A stretch of 41,843 nt of DNA from CAZEDU01 sp964511185 (GTDB lineage Bacteria; Myxococcota; Myxococcia; Myxococcales; Myxococcaceae), in assembly GCA_964511185.1 (NCBI GenBank), contig CAZEDU010000034.1, positions 1 to 41,843 on the forward strand, given 5' to 3'. Shown here piece after piece: positions 16,882 to 28,152 of this stretch. The position numbers and the translations under genes are program-made. The notes below the pieces were generated by a model, which worked only from the letters and a program-made list of their open reading frames with translations, did no database searches and had not been told where the DNA came from. Each line of letters starts with the position of its first letter. The stretch's first letter is position 1.

Positions 16882-17289
16882 TCAGCTGCCCGCCTCTTCT
16901 TCAGCGGCGCGGATGTTCTCGGCGGTGGTCGACTCTTCCACTTCGCGCTCCTCCTCGAGGAGCTGGCTCGCCCGCTCGAGGTGCTCTTCGGGCACCAAGA
17001 GCTCCCACCAGGGCGCGGCGGCGGTGGTCAGCCCGTCCACCGGGCCGGCGCGACGGGGCCGCGCGAAGACCGGGATCTGGGCCGCCTCGAGCACCGCGAC
17101 GTAGCGCTCCGAGGTGAGCGGATCCTCCGCGGTGGCCGCGCGCACGAACTTTCGCGTGTCGAGATCTTGCGGCAGCTTCAGGCCGCGCCGCTTCATCTCC
17201 TCGGCGCCCACCAGCTCGACGCCGCCGCAATCGGCGCAGGAGGTCACGCCGTCTTCGTACTCGGAACCGCAGTGCGTGCAGTAGATCAT
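16882..17289 (-). CDS. Zinc-ribbon protein with DUF2007-like domain
   Basis: A 135-residue small cytoplasmic protein. The N-terminus holds a zinc ribbon with Cys4, Cys7, Cys18 and Cys21. Residues ~50-110 resemble DUF2007 (putative signal-transducing protein), with EDPLTSERYVAVLEAAQIPVF and WWELLVPEEHLERASQLLEE. The C-terminus is acidic. The family has no settled function. It is convergent with the DUF1460 gene (22-bp gap) and divergent from the hibernation factor gene. Confidence 0.85.
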   Translation of the reverse strand: MIYCTHCGSEYEDGVTSCADCGGVELVGAEEMKRRGLKLPQDLDTRKFVRAATAEDPLTSERYVAVLEAAQIPVFARPRRAGPVDGLTTAAAPWWELLVPEEHLERASQLLEEEREVEESTTAENIRAAEEEAGS

Positions 17290-17387
17290 GGCTTCCTTCG
17301 TTCGCTTGCTGCCCCGCCAGGCGAGCTAGATAGCACGAGTGCTGCGCGCCGGGCCCCTGCCCATCGTTGAGGCGAGGAGGTCCTCGC

Positions 17388-17756
17388 ATGAACGTGATCG
17401 TCAAGGGCGTGCACTTGCGCGTCAGCCCAAGGCTCCGGTCGTATGTCGATGCGCATCTGGTCGGGCCGCTGCTCCACTTTTGGAACGATGAAGCCAGCGA
17501 GCTCGAGGTGCATCTGGTCGACACCAACGGCCCCAAGGGCGGGCGGGACAAAGAGTGCCGAGTCACCGCCCGCATGCCCGGCAGCCGGACGCTGCACGTC
17601 ACCGAGCGGTCCGACGACATCTACAAGGCGGTCTCGTTCGCCCGCGATCGGCTCGAGAAGGCGGCCAAGCGCGAAATCGCAAAAAAGCGCAAGGTAGCCG
17701 CACACGGCACACCCAACCCCGCCGGCCGGCTCGCCCGTTTCTTTGAAACAGGCTAA
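17388..17756 (+). CDS. HPF/RaiA (S30AE) family ribosome hibernation factor
   Basis: A 122-residue protein of the S30AE family, which binds the small ribosomal subunit and stalls ribosomes during starvation. The start is ATG 17388, chosen because GAGGAGG lies 6-8 bases upstream. The pattern fits: NVIVKGVHLRVSPRLRSYVDAHL at the N-terminus, a central beta strand region and DDIYKAVSFARDRLEKAAKRE as the second helix. It is the short form, lacking the C-terminal dimerisation domain of long HPF. Whether it behaves like HPF or RaiA cannot be told from sequence. Confidence 0.85.
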   Translation: MNVIVKGVHLRVSPRLRSYVDAHLVGPLLHFWNDEASELEVHLVDTNGPKGGRDKECRVTARMPGSRTLHVTERSDDIYKAVSFARDRLEKAAKREIAKKRKVAAHGTPNPAGRLARFFETG

Positions 17757-17773
17757 CGGCCTGATTCTATAAG
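17743..17773 (+). promoter_or_regulatory. Weak candidate promoter upstream of the MXAN_5187-like gene
   Basis: TTGAAA (17743-17748) and TATAAG (17768-17773) are 19 bases apart, slightly longer than ideal, overlapping the end of the hibernation-factor gene. The -10 is AT-rich in an otherwise GC-rich region. Confidence 0.3.
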
Positions 17774-17824
17774 CGGGTCAGTTCGCTTACAGTCCTGCAC
17801 AAGGTTGTTCGGACAAGGATGGCG

Positions 17825-19630
17825 ATGGCCCGCATCAAGTTCCTCGTGTTCGCGCTGGTGGTGGTCGCGCTGTGGACGGCCCACCTGGTGGTGCTCACCC
17901 CGCCGTTCATCGCGCACGGCACCGAGCTGGCGGCGCAGAGCGCGGCGCGGGTGCCGGCGATGGTGGGGCAGCGGCTCACGGACCGACGCCTCGCGGTGCA
18001 GCGGGCGGCGGCCGGGCTGGTGAAGAGCGGCGTCGCCTTGAGCGCGCTCAAGCCCACCGGCGGCAGGGCCGAGGCGCCGTCGGCCGAACGGCTCGAAGCG
18101 GTGCGAACCGCGGTCGTCGACGCGCTGCCCGAAGACATGAAGCCGGTCGCCATCGTCGGCCTCATCAACGAGGCCGGCGCGGTGTTCGCGCAAGGCGCGG
18201 CCGAGCCGGTGGCGGCGCTCGAAGGCGTCGACCCGGCGAACCTGGTCGCCGCGGGAGTCGACGGCCTGGTCGCCGACGCGGCGGGCACCAGCCACCTCTT
18301 CTTCACCGCGCCGGCCCTCACGCTGGAGCGGGGGGAGCCCAAGCTCCTCGGCAACGCGCTGGTGGGGGTGCCGCTGGTGACCGAAGAGGTCCTCAAGGGC
18401 GTGATGAAGGACGACCCGACCATCGGCGCGGTGGCGCTCGCGAGCGGAGGCAAGCTGCTCGCGGCGACCGGCGCGAAGAAGGCGCTCGCCGAGAAGGCGC
18501 AGACCAGCTTGGGGCCGGGGCAGAGCGGGGTGGTGGAGCGCGGCCAGGTGCACTCGATGGGGCCCGTGGGGTTGCCGGTCTTCCCCGAGCAGAGCGACCC
18601 GGTCGGGGCCTCGACGCCGCAGTGGGTGGCGTCGCGCCAGGCGCTGGGCGGCTCGCCGTACGAAGTGGTGGCGGTCGCGAGCGCGACCGGGTTCGTGGAG
18701 CCGCTGGTGCGCTATCAGCGCTTCGGGCTCCTCGGGCTCGCGGGGCTCTTGCTCATCAGCGTCGTCTGGACGTTCCTGAGCGGCGCGCCGGCCTCGGCGC
18801 CCGGCTTCGTCGGCTCGGTGCCGGGCACGCGCGAGCCGGTGGCGGGCGGGCGGGCCGAGCCCGACGAGCCCAAGCCTCCGCGCCCCATGCCCGCGGGCGT
18901 GTTGCCTTTGGCCGAGGCGCCCGCTCCCGAGGCGAACCCCGACGACTTCGACTTCGCGCCGTCGACCGCGCAGGAGCAGGCGGTGCCGCCCGCGCCTCCC
19001 CCGACCGACGAGTTCCCGGCCAGCCCGGGCTCGGCGTCGGCGCTGTTCGCCGATCCGCCGTCGAGCGAGAGCGGCACGCCCACCGCCGAGAACCCCTGGG
19101 GAGACGCCCCGCTGCCGTCCGCCGCGTTCCCGGGGGGCGAGGACGACGAGCGAACCGTGGCCTACCCGACCCACTCGCCGCAGGCGGCGGCGCTGTTCCA
19201 CACGCCCGGTCAGAACGGCTCGGGCGGCGCGGCGTTGGGCAACGAGCTGGGGAGCGACTTCAACCCCGACGCCACGCGCGTGGCGGCCATCCCCGCAGCG
19301 CTCCTGCAAGAGAGCGCCCGCGGCACCGACGCCAACGTGCCGACGGTGCGCTCGTCGGCGCCATTGCCTCGGATGCCGCAGGTGGCGGCGCCGGCGGTGG
19401 TCGAGGCCACTCCCGAAGAGCAGCACTTCCAGGAGATCTTCCGGGAGTTCGTGGCGACCCGCGAGCGGTGCGGCGAGGGCGCCGACGGGCTCACGTACGA
19501 GAAGTTCGCGGTGAAGCTGCGGAAGAACAAGGAGCAGCTGGTGCAGAAGTACAACTGCCGCACCGTGCGCTTTCAGGTCTACGTGAAGGAAGGCAAGGCC
19601 GCGCTCAAAGCGACGCCAGTGAAAGATTAA
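17825..19630 (+). CDS. Membrane protein of the MXAN_5187 C-terminal domain family
   Basis: A 601-residue protein. ATG 17825 is preferred over ATG 17819 because it leaves a better gap to the AAGG ribosome binding site. A TM helix (IKFLVFALVVVALWTAHLVVL) begins the protein, a ~260-residue probably periplasmic domain follows, then a second TM (FGLLGLAGLLLISVVWTFL). A long, low-complexity Pro/Ala/Asp-rich region (about 320-510) leads to a conserved C-terminal domain (HFQEIFREFVATRERCGEG, FAVKLRKNKEQLVQKYNC) that I recognise as the domain named after M. xanthus MXAN_5187. Function unknown; the layout (sensor-like extracytoplasmic domain, cytoplasmic effector domain) suggests signalling. Confidence 0.85.
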   Translation: MARIKFLVFALVVVALWTAHLVVLTPPFIAHGTELAAQSAARVPAMVGQRLTDRRLAVQRAAAGLVKSGVALSALKPTGGRAEAPSAERLEAVRTAVVDALPEDMKPVAIVGLINEAGAVFAQGAAEPVAALEGVDPANLVAAGVDGLVADAAGTSHLFFTAPALTLERGEPKLLGNALVGVPLVTEEVLKGVMKDDPTIGAVALASGGKLLAATGAKKALAEKAQTSLGPGQSGVVERGQVHSMGPVGLPVFPEQSDPVGASTPQWVASRQALGGSPYEVVAVASATGFVEPLVRYQRFGLLGLAGLLLISVVWTFLSGAPASAPGFVGSVPGTREPVAGGRAEPDEPKPPRPMPAGVLPLAEAPAPEANPDDFDFAPSTAQEQAVPPAPPPTDEFPASPGSASALFADPPSSESGTPTAENPWGDAPLPSAAFPGGEDDERTVAYPTHSPQAAALFHTPGQNGSGGAALGNELGSDFNPDATRVAAIPAALLQESARGTDANVPTVRSSAPLPRMPQVAAPAVVEATPEEQHFQEIFREFVATRERCGEGADGLTYEKFAVKLRKNKEQLVQKYNCRTVRFQVYVKEGKAALKATPVKD

Positions 19631-19888
19631 ACCCGCGTCGAAGCGCGCCTCCGTCGGGAAAATGTAAACAAGCTGTGCCTGTATTTCGGTCAGCGCCTCG
19701 AGAATTCGGCGCGGCTTTGTCTGATCGCGTCAGGCTTCTGTCGCCTCCCGCACCCGGCGCCTCGGGTCGTGCTTGAAATGGCTCGGCATGTTGCGCTCTT
19801 GTCGCGCCCCGCTGGGACGAGAGCGCGTGGCATGTCTGTTGCGATGCGCTCCGCCCCTTCTCGCGATGAGCGGGTGAATGAGGGGTCG

Positions 19889-23578
<3,690 letters not shown>

Positions 23579-23609
23579 GTCGGTATCGACCTTGCAAAGG
23601 TACCCAGGC

Positions 23610-23906
23610 ATGAAGGCGAGACTCATCGGAATCCTGGCAGCGGCGTTCTTCTCCTCGTGTGGCGTGGGGATCGATGACCCGGAAGGGCTCGCCGCGGCAG
23701 GCGGCGCGCCCTCCGCGGGGCAGGTTCAGCCGCTCGTTCACCGCCCCTCGACGACGCAGGCGAGGGCGAAGATCCCGGTGGCGGGGCTGGTGCACAACGC
23801 CCAGCAAACACAAGCGACTTCGAACGGGAGCGCCACGGTGGGGTTGCCGGTCGACCCCATGCCGGACAAGGTCGGACGCACCGCCCCGAAGCCTGCGGGC
23901 TGGTAG
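23610..23906 (+). CDS. Small predicted lipoprotein
   Basis: A 98-residue protein with a short signal (ARLIGILAAAFFSSCG) ending in a likely lipid-attachment Cys. The mature part is low complexity, rich in Ala, Pro, Gly and Gln, with no recognised domain. The start is ATG 23610 with AAAGG about 9 bases upstream; an in-frame GTG 23568 overlapping the preceding gene is less likely because it would bury the signal peptide. It follows the sigma-54 regulator by 31 bp, so probably belongs to the same transcript, and is followed by a strong terminator. Confidence 0.65.
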   Translation: MKARLIGILAAAFFSSCGVGIDDPEGLAAAGGAPSAGQVQPLVHRPSTTQARAKIPVAGLVHNAQQTQATSNGSATVGLPVDPMPDKVGRTAPKPAGW

Positions 23907-23931
23907 CCTTTACAGTCGCGTTGAACACGGG

Positions 23932-23969
23932 TGGGCGCTTCCTGGCGAGGGAGCGCCCATCAGTTTTTT
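23932..23969 (+). terminator. Intrinsic terminator after the small lipoprotein gene
   Basis: An 11-bp stem (TGGGCGCTTCC with GGGAGCGCCCA, one G-T pair) with a short loop is followed by TCAG and six T residues (23964-23969). The T tract lies inside the last codons of the convergent kinase gene. Confidence 0.85.
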
Positions 23970-25558
23970 AACGCCGGTAGCACCAGTCGGAGCACCGCGC
24001 CCTGTCCCACCTCGCCGCCGACCTCCAGGCGGCCGCCGTGCTCTTGGACGATGCGGGCGCTGATGGCGAGCCCCAGGCCGGTGCCGTCGGACTTGGTCGT
24101 GTAGTAGGGCTCGAAGATGCGCGCGCGGTCTTCGGGCGCGATGCCGGGGCCCGAGTCCTCCACCTCGATGATCACTTCCTCGTTCGCGCGCCGCGCGCGC
24201 ACCTCGACGCGGCCTCCGCCGCCCACCGCCTCGAACGCGTTCTTCACCACGTTGACCAGCACCTGGGTGAGCTGATCTTTGTCGCCGCGCACGGCGAGGC
24301 CGCGCTCGAGCGAAGGGGTCAGGGCGACGCCCGCCGGCGCCGCGGCGTAGAGCGACAGGACCTGCTCCACCAGCTCACCCGCGTCGAGCGGCTTGAGCTC
24401 GGGCTTGGGCAGCCGCGCGAACCGCGAGAACTCGTCGACGATGCGCCGGAGCCGCTCGACCTCTTCCAGGAGCACCCCCGAGCTCTCCTCGAAGAGCTGG
24501 TCGAACTGAGCGCTCCGCGCCGAGCGCGCGGCCTTCAACGTCTCGAGCGACATCTTGATGGGGGTGAGCGGGTTCTTGATCTCGTGCGCCAACCGCCGCG
24601 CCACCTCTTGCCACGCGGCGATGCGCTCGCTGGCGATGAGCTGCTCGGTGGCGCGCTTCAAGTCCTCGGTCATCGTGTTGAAGGCGTGCACCAGCTGGCC
24701 GATTTCGCCCGAGGCGCGGAGGTGAACGCGCGCCGTCAGCTCGCCCCGCGCGACGCGTCCGGTGGCTTGGGTCAGCGCGGCGACCGGGCGGGTGATGCGC
24801 CGCGCGAGCCACAGCCCCACCGCGCCCGAGACGACGAGCCCCAGCCCGACGAGGAGCAGGAAATCGCGCTGCACTTGGCGGCGCGCCTCGAGCGCGTCGG
24901 CGCGGCTGAAGGACAGCGTGAGCGACGTGGCGTCGGAGAGCGCGAGCGTTCGCGTGGCCAGCGGCGGCGCGGCTTCCCCGGCGCGCGCGACCGACTGTCC
25001 TTGCGAGACGACCGCGACCTGCGCGCCGGTGAGCGCGGCCAGGTCTTCGGCCAGGCGCGCGTCGAGCAGCACGCCGCCCACCGCCCAGGCGACCTCGTCG
25101 GAGCCCTCGATGGCGCGGCCGGCCACCAGCGCGGGCGCCTTCGAGAGCCCCCGCACGTCGTCGCGCACCTCGACCAGCGCGAAGCGCGGCTCGGGTCCGA
25201 GCTTCGCGAGCTCGAGCAGCTCGGGGCTTTCGTCTCCCACGCGCGCGATCAGGTGGCCCGAGTCGACGACGCGCCCCCGCCCGCTGAGCAGCGACAGCAC
25301 CGTGAGCCCGCGCGCCGCCATGCGCGCCGCCGCGGCTTGCTCGGGCTCCTCGCGCGCCAGGTCGTCCATCGCGCGCGCCACCTCGCGGCGCCGCTGCGCC
25401 AACGTCTGCTCGGCGGCGCTCACCGCGGCGTCGATGCGCGACTGGAGCTGCCGGTCCAGCGTGGTGTCGAGCCGGCCCAGGGCGAGCGGCACCACCACCA
25501 CGGCCTGCAGCGCCGCGAGCGAGAAGAAGACGAGCGCGAGGAGGGTGAACAAGCGCAT
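23960..25558 (-). CDS. crdS: NtrY-type membrane histidine kinase, CrdS-like
   Basis: A 532-residue sensor kinase: TM1 (about 5-27), a ~200-residue extracytoplasmic sensor domain, TM2 (about 232-254), HAMP (RRITRPVAALTQATGRVARGE), an H-box RLAHEIKNPLTPIKMSLE, and a HATPase with N box NVVKNAFEAVGG, G1 DSGPGIAPEDRARIFEPYYTTK and G2 GTGLGLAISARIV. The LAHEIKNPLTPI form is typical of NtrY/NtrB-like kinases that pair with NtrC-type regulators. It is the last gene of an operon with PBP1A. In M. xanthus I recall CrdS (MXAN_5184) being in just this position and phosphorylating CrdA; the CrdA-like gene here lies 8 kb away. The assignment rests on domain type and synteny, not on a search. Confidence 0.85.
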   Translation of the reverse strand: MRLFTLLALVFFSLAALQAVVVVPLALGRLDTTLDRQLQSRIDAAVSAAEQTLAQRRREVARAMDDLAREEPEQAAAARMAARGLTVLSLLSGRGRVVDSGHLIARVGDESPELLELAKLGPEPRFALVEVRDDVRGLSKAPALVAGRAIEGSDEVAWAVGGVLLDARLAEDLAALTGAQVAVVSQGQSVARAGEAAPPLATRTLALSDATSLTLSFSRADALEARRQVQRDFLLLVGLGLVVSGAVGLWLARRITRPVAALTQATGRVARGELTARVHLRASGEIGQLVHAFNTMTEDLKRATEQLIASERIAAWQEVARRLAHEIKNPLTPIKMSLETLKAARSARSAQFDQLFEESSGVLLEEVERLRRIVDEFSRFARLPKPELKPLDAGELVEQVLSLYAAAPAGVALTPSLERGLAVRGDKDQLTQVLVNVVKNAFEAVGGGGRVEVRARRANEEVIIEVEDSGPGIAPEDRARIFEPYYTTKSDGTGLGLAISARIVQEHGGRLEVGGEVGQGAVLRLVLPALKN

Positions 25559-25567
25559 GCGCGGTCT

Positions 25568-26875
25568 CTAGGGTCCTGGGAGCCCTGTGAGAAAGAAGGC
25601 GTCGTCGAGCCGCGGCACGCCGAACGCGTCGAAGCCGGGCGGCTCGACGCCGGGCCCCACCTCCATCCGCGTGCCTTGCGCATAGAGGCCGATGAGCTCG
25701 AGCTCGTTCGAGAGCGCGACGAGGCGCTCGCGCGCGGCGGCCTCGCGGGCGGCTGGGTCGGCGATGGCGCCCAGCCGCTGGAGCTCCGCCAGCGCCTGCT
25801 CCGGCCGGCCGCTCAGCTCGAGCACCAGGGCGAGCGCGCCGACCGGGGAGGGCGGCAGCAGCACCGACTCGAGCCGCAGCGCGCACTCGGGTCGCCGCGC
25901 CGCGTCCCGCAGCACCTCGCGCGAGAGCCGCTCGAGCTCGACGCGGACCCCGCGCTCCGCCAGCTTGAGCTGGAGCCGCTCGGCCACCCGGCGTTGATCG
26001 ACGTTCGACCTGTCGAGGCACAGGCGGGCGCTCTGCGTTGGGCCTCGCGCGGGTGCCGCGGCGGGCGGCTCGGCGTCGGCGCCTCCGAGCGCGGGCGGCA
26101 ACAGGCCGCTCATCGGCACGCCGCTCGGCGCGCGCACGAAGGCGTGGGTGAGCGAGGCGCGGTCGACCGCCGCCGAGAGCTGCGCGCGGAAGTCTTTGGG
26201 CAGCCGGTCTGGCCGAAAGAGCAGGTAGGTCGCGTACACCGCGGGCCCGCTCGAGGCGCCCACGCCGCCGAGCAGGACGTGCGTCTCTCTCCGCTGGAGC
26301 AGGCGCGCGGTCGCCCGCTCCTTGGTGACGAGCTGGAGGCGATCGACGTACGGCCTGCCGCCCGCGAAGCCGACGTCGGCGGTGAGCAGGCGGTCCTTGC
26401 GTTGGAACGGCGAGGCGCCTTCGGCGGGCAGCGCGGGACGAAGCGCGGGGTGGCACAGCTGCGGGACCAGGTCGGGGAAAGGGAACGAGAGCGTCAGCTC
26501 GAGCGCGCGCGCTTCGGGCTTGGGCTCGAAGCGCTCCACCGGGAGCAGCAGCGCGCGGTACGGCGAGCTGCCGGCGCGCAGCCTTCGCCACCGCTCGGCC
26601 CAGGCGACCACGTCGACGGTGGCGTTGGGGTGAAGCGCGAGCCGCACCGTCTTCTCCGCCACCGCCGAGGCGCTCGCCCAGCGGCACGGGGTGTCGGCGT
26701 CGAGCGCGCCCACCGCGGCCTCGGCCGGGGCGTCGGCGAGCGAAGGGTCGGCTTCGCCCGCGGGCTGCGCGACGGTGACGTGCAGGGCGCCGCCATAACG
26801 TCCGCGCCCCGCGGCCAGCGCGGTCGACGCGACGAGGCAGCCGAGACATCCGAGCGCTCGCCAACGCCTGCTCAT
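25568..26875 (-). CDS. Exported protein resembling peptide-type solute-binding proteins
   Basis: A 435-residue protein with a signal peptide (RRWRALGCLGCLVASTALAAG). The mature start RYGGALHVTV resembles the RYGGTL opening of SBP_bac_5 (oligopeptide-binding) proteins. DRLLTADVGFAGGRPYVDRLQ, LLFRPDRLPKDFRAQLSAAVDRASL and the closing FDAFGVPRLDDAFF fit weakly conserved points of that family. No ABC transporter genes are nearby, so it is more likely a diverged, possibly murein-peptide-sensing protein than a transporter subunit; this is inference. Its ATG overlaps the TGA of the FG-GAP gene (ATGA), and the kinase gene follows after 9 bp. Confidence 0.72.
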   Translation of the reverse strand: MSRRWRALGCLGCLVASTALAAGRGRYGGALHVTVAQPAGEADPSLADAPAEAAVGALDADTPCRWASASAVAEKTVRLALHPNATVDVVAWAERWRRLRAGSSPYRALLLPVERFEPKPEARALELTLSFPFPDLVPQLCHPALRPALPAEGASPFQRKDRLLTADVGFAGGRPYVDRLQLVTKERATARLLQRRETHVLLGGVGASSGPAVYATYLLFRPDRLPKDFRAQLSAAVDRASLTHAFVRAPSGVPMSGLLPPALGGADAEPPAAAPARGPTQSARLCLDRSNVDQRRVAERLQLKLAERGVRVELERLSREVLRDAARRPECALRLESVLLPPSPVGALALVLELSGRPEQALAELQRLGAIADPAAREAAARERLVALSNELELIGLYAQGTRMEVGPGVEPPGFDAFGVPRLDDAFFLTGLPGP

Positions 26876-28152
26876 GGCGCCGTCCTCTGCACCAAGAGCA
26901 GCTCGCCTTTGCCGTCGGGCGACCAGGCGCCGACGAGGAGCTCGTCGCCCGGCGCGCCGTTCAGCTCGGCGCCCGCGACGGCGAGCACGCGCGTCTCGCC
27001 CAGCTCGAGCGTCGCGGCCGGAGGCTCGTCGGGGCCGCGCAGCACCCGGAGCGACTCGGGCTTGGGCTTGTGCGCGGGCGCGCTGGTGACCACTTCGGGC
27101 CTCCCGTCGCCGTCCAAGTCGGCCAGGGCGCTGCCCGCGCCCAACGCCTTCCACCGCGTGGCCACGCCGTTCCAACCTTGGGTGAGCGACGCGGTCCCGT
27201 CCGCCAGCACGAAGAGGTACTGCCCCAGTCCCTTGTGCGTGCGCGCGCTCACCGTGACGACCGGGTCCGCGCCGCGCCAGGCGGTCTCGCCCTGGCTCAG
27301 CGCCGCGTACGCGTTCTGTCCGGGGAGCCACGCGCCCGCGATGCCCTCGCCGAGCATCGGGCGTTCGAGCGCGCCCATCGGCTCGAGCTTTCCATTCCGA
27401 AAAGCGAGGAACATGCCGTGCGCGCGCCGGGCCGAGAAGAACGCGACGCGCGGCCCGACGATGGCGAGCGCGCCGAGCGGCTCGCGGCAGGGCGTCCGGC
27501 TGAGCGGCAGCGCGGTCAAGTCGAAGCGGGCGAGCCCCTTGCCCTCGCGGCTCAGCAGCACCACCTCGTCCTCGGTGAGCACGGCCACCTCGGCCACGCC
27601 GTCGCCGTCGAGATCCCCCGCGGCCACGGCCACCGGCGCGCTGGAGAGCTGCGCCAGCCGCGCGGCGGAGAGCTTGAAGGCGGCGGCGCTGGGCGGGTTC
27701 GACGGCGCGGCGAGCGCGAGCGTCGCGGCGTCGACCGGCAGCTCGAGCGCGATGACCGCCGCGGGCTCGGCGGCGCGCGTCGCGTCGTTCCCCGACCAGA
27801 AGTTCACCCAGGTGCTGAGCACGTCGCCGCGCGCCACGAGCGCGTCGCCTTCGATCGATAAGTCCACCCGAACCAGGCAGCGCAGCGCCTGCGCGCGCGC
27901 CGCGGCCTCGGCCAGCTCGGGCGACTCGGCCTTGAGCTCGACCAAGGTGCGGCCCGCGCCGAGCCGGCCGAGGAGCGCGGTGACGGCGCCGCGCGAGAGG
28001 GCGGGGGTGCTCCCGCGGACGTACAGCGCCGCCGATCCGCAGCGCTCGCCCAGCATCGGGGCGAGCCGCTCGGCGAGCGCGTCGAGCGGACGTGCCGAAG
28101 CCGCGCTCAACCAGCTCGCCGTCAGCGCTGCCACGGCGGTGGCGAGCGTCAC
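26872..28152 (-). CDS. FG-GAP/VCBS repeat protein, predicted exported
   Basis: A 426-residue protein with a signal-like N-terminus (TLATAVAALTASWLSAASA). FG-GAP-type Ca2+-binding motifs appear twice (AAGDLDGDGVAEVAVL and LADLDGDGRPEVV) within a probable beta-propeller region (about 160-420). The N-terminal third is a separate small domain with two Cys. Function unknown. It begins at GTG 28152, overlapping the PBP1A stop by 4 bp, and its stop overlaps the next gene by 4 bp, so expression is tightly coupled to the peptidoglycan synthase. Confidence 0.82.
   Translation of the reverse strand: MTLATAVAALTASWLSAASARPLDALAERLAPMLGERCGSAALYVRGSTPALSRGAVTALLGRLGAGRTLVELKAESPELAEAAARAQALRCLVRVDLSIEGDALVARGDVLSTWVNFWSGNDATRAAEPAAVIALELPVDAATLALAAPSNPPSAAAFKLSAARLAQLSSAPVAVAAGDLDGDGVAEVAVLTEDEVVLLSREGKGLARFDLTALPLSRTPCREPLGALAIVGPRVAFFSARRAHGMFLAFRNGKLEPMGALERPMLGEGIAGAWLPGQNAYAALSQGETAWRGADPVVTVSARTHKGLGQYLFVLADGTASLTQGWNGVATRWKALGAGSALADLDGDGRPEVVTSAPAHKPKPESLRVLRGPDEPPAATLELGETRVLAVAGAELNGAPGDELLVGAWSPDGKGELLLVQRTAP

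Noticed and set aside
19675..19730. A short inverted repeat (GCGCC/GGCGC) after the MXAN_5187-like gene as a terminator
   Set aside because: Only a 5-bp stem and no T tract.
19772..19800. A sigma-54-like TGGCTCG ... TTGCG before the large sigma-54 activator gene
   Set aside because: The GG and GC dinucleotides are 13 bases apart instead of the strictly required 12.
25568..26875. An ABC transporter locus
   Set aside because: Only a diverged binding-protein-like gene is present; no permease or ATPase genes lie nearby.
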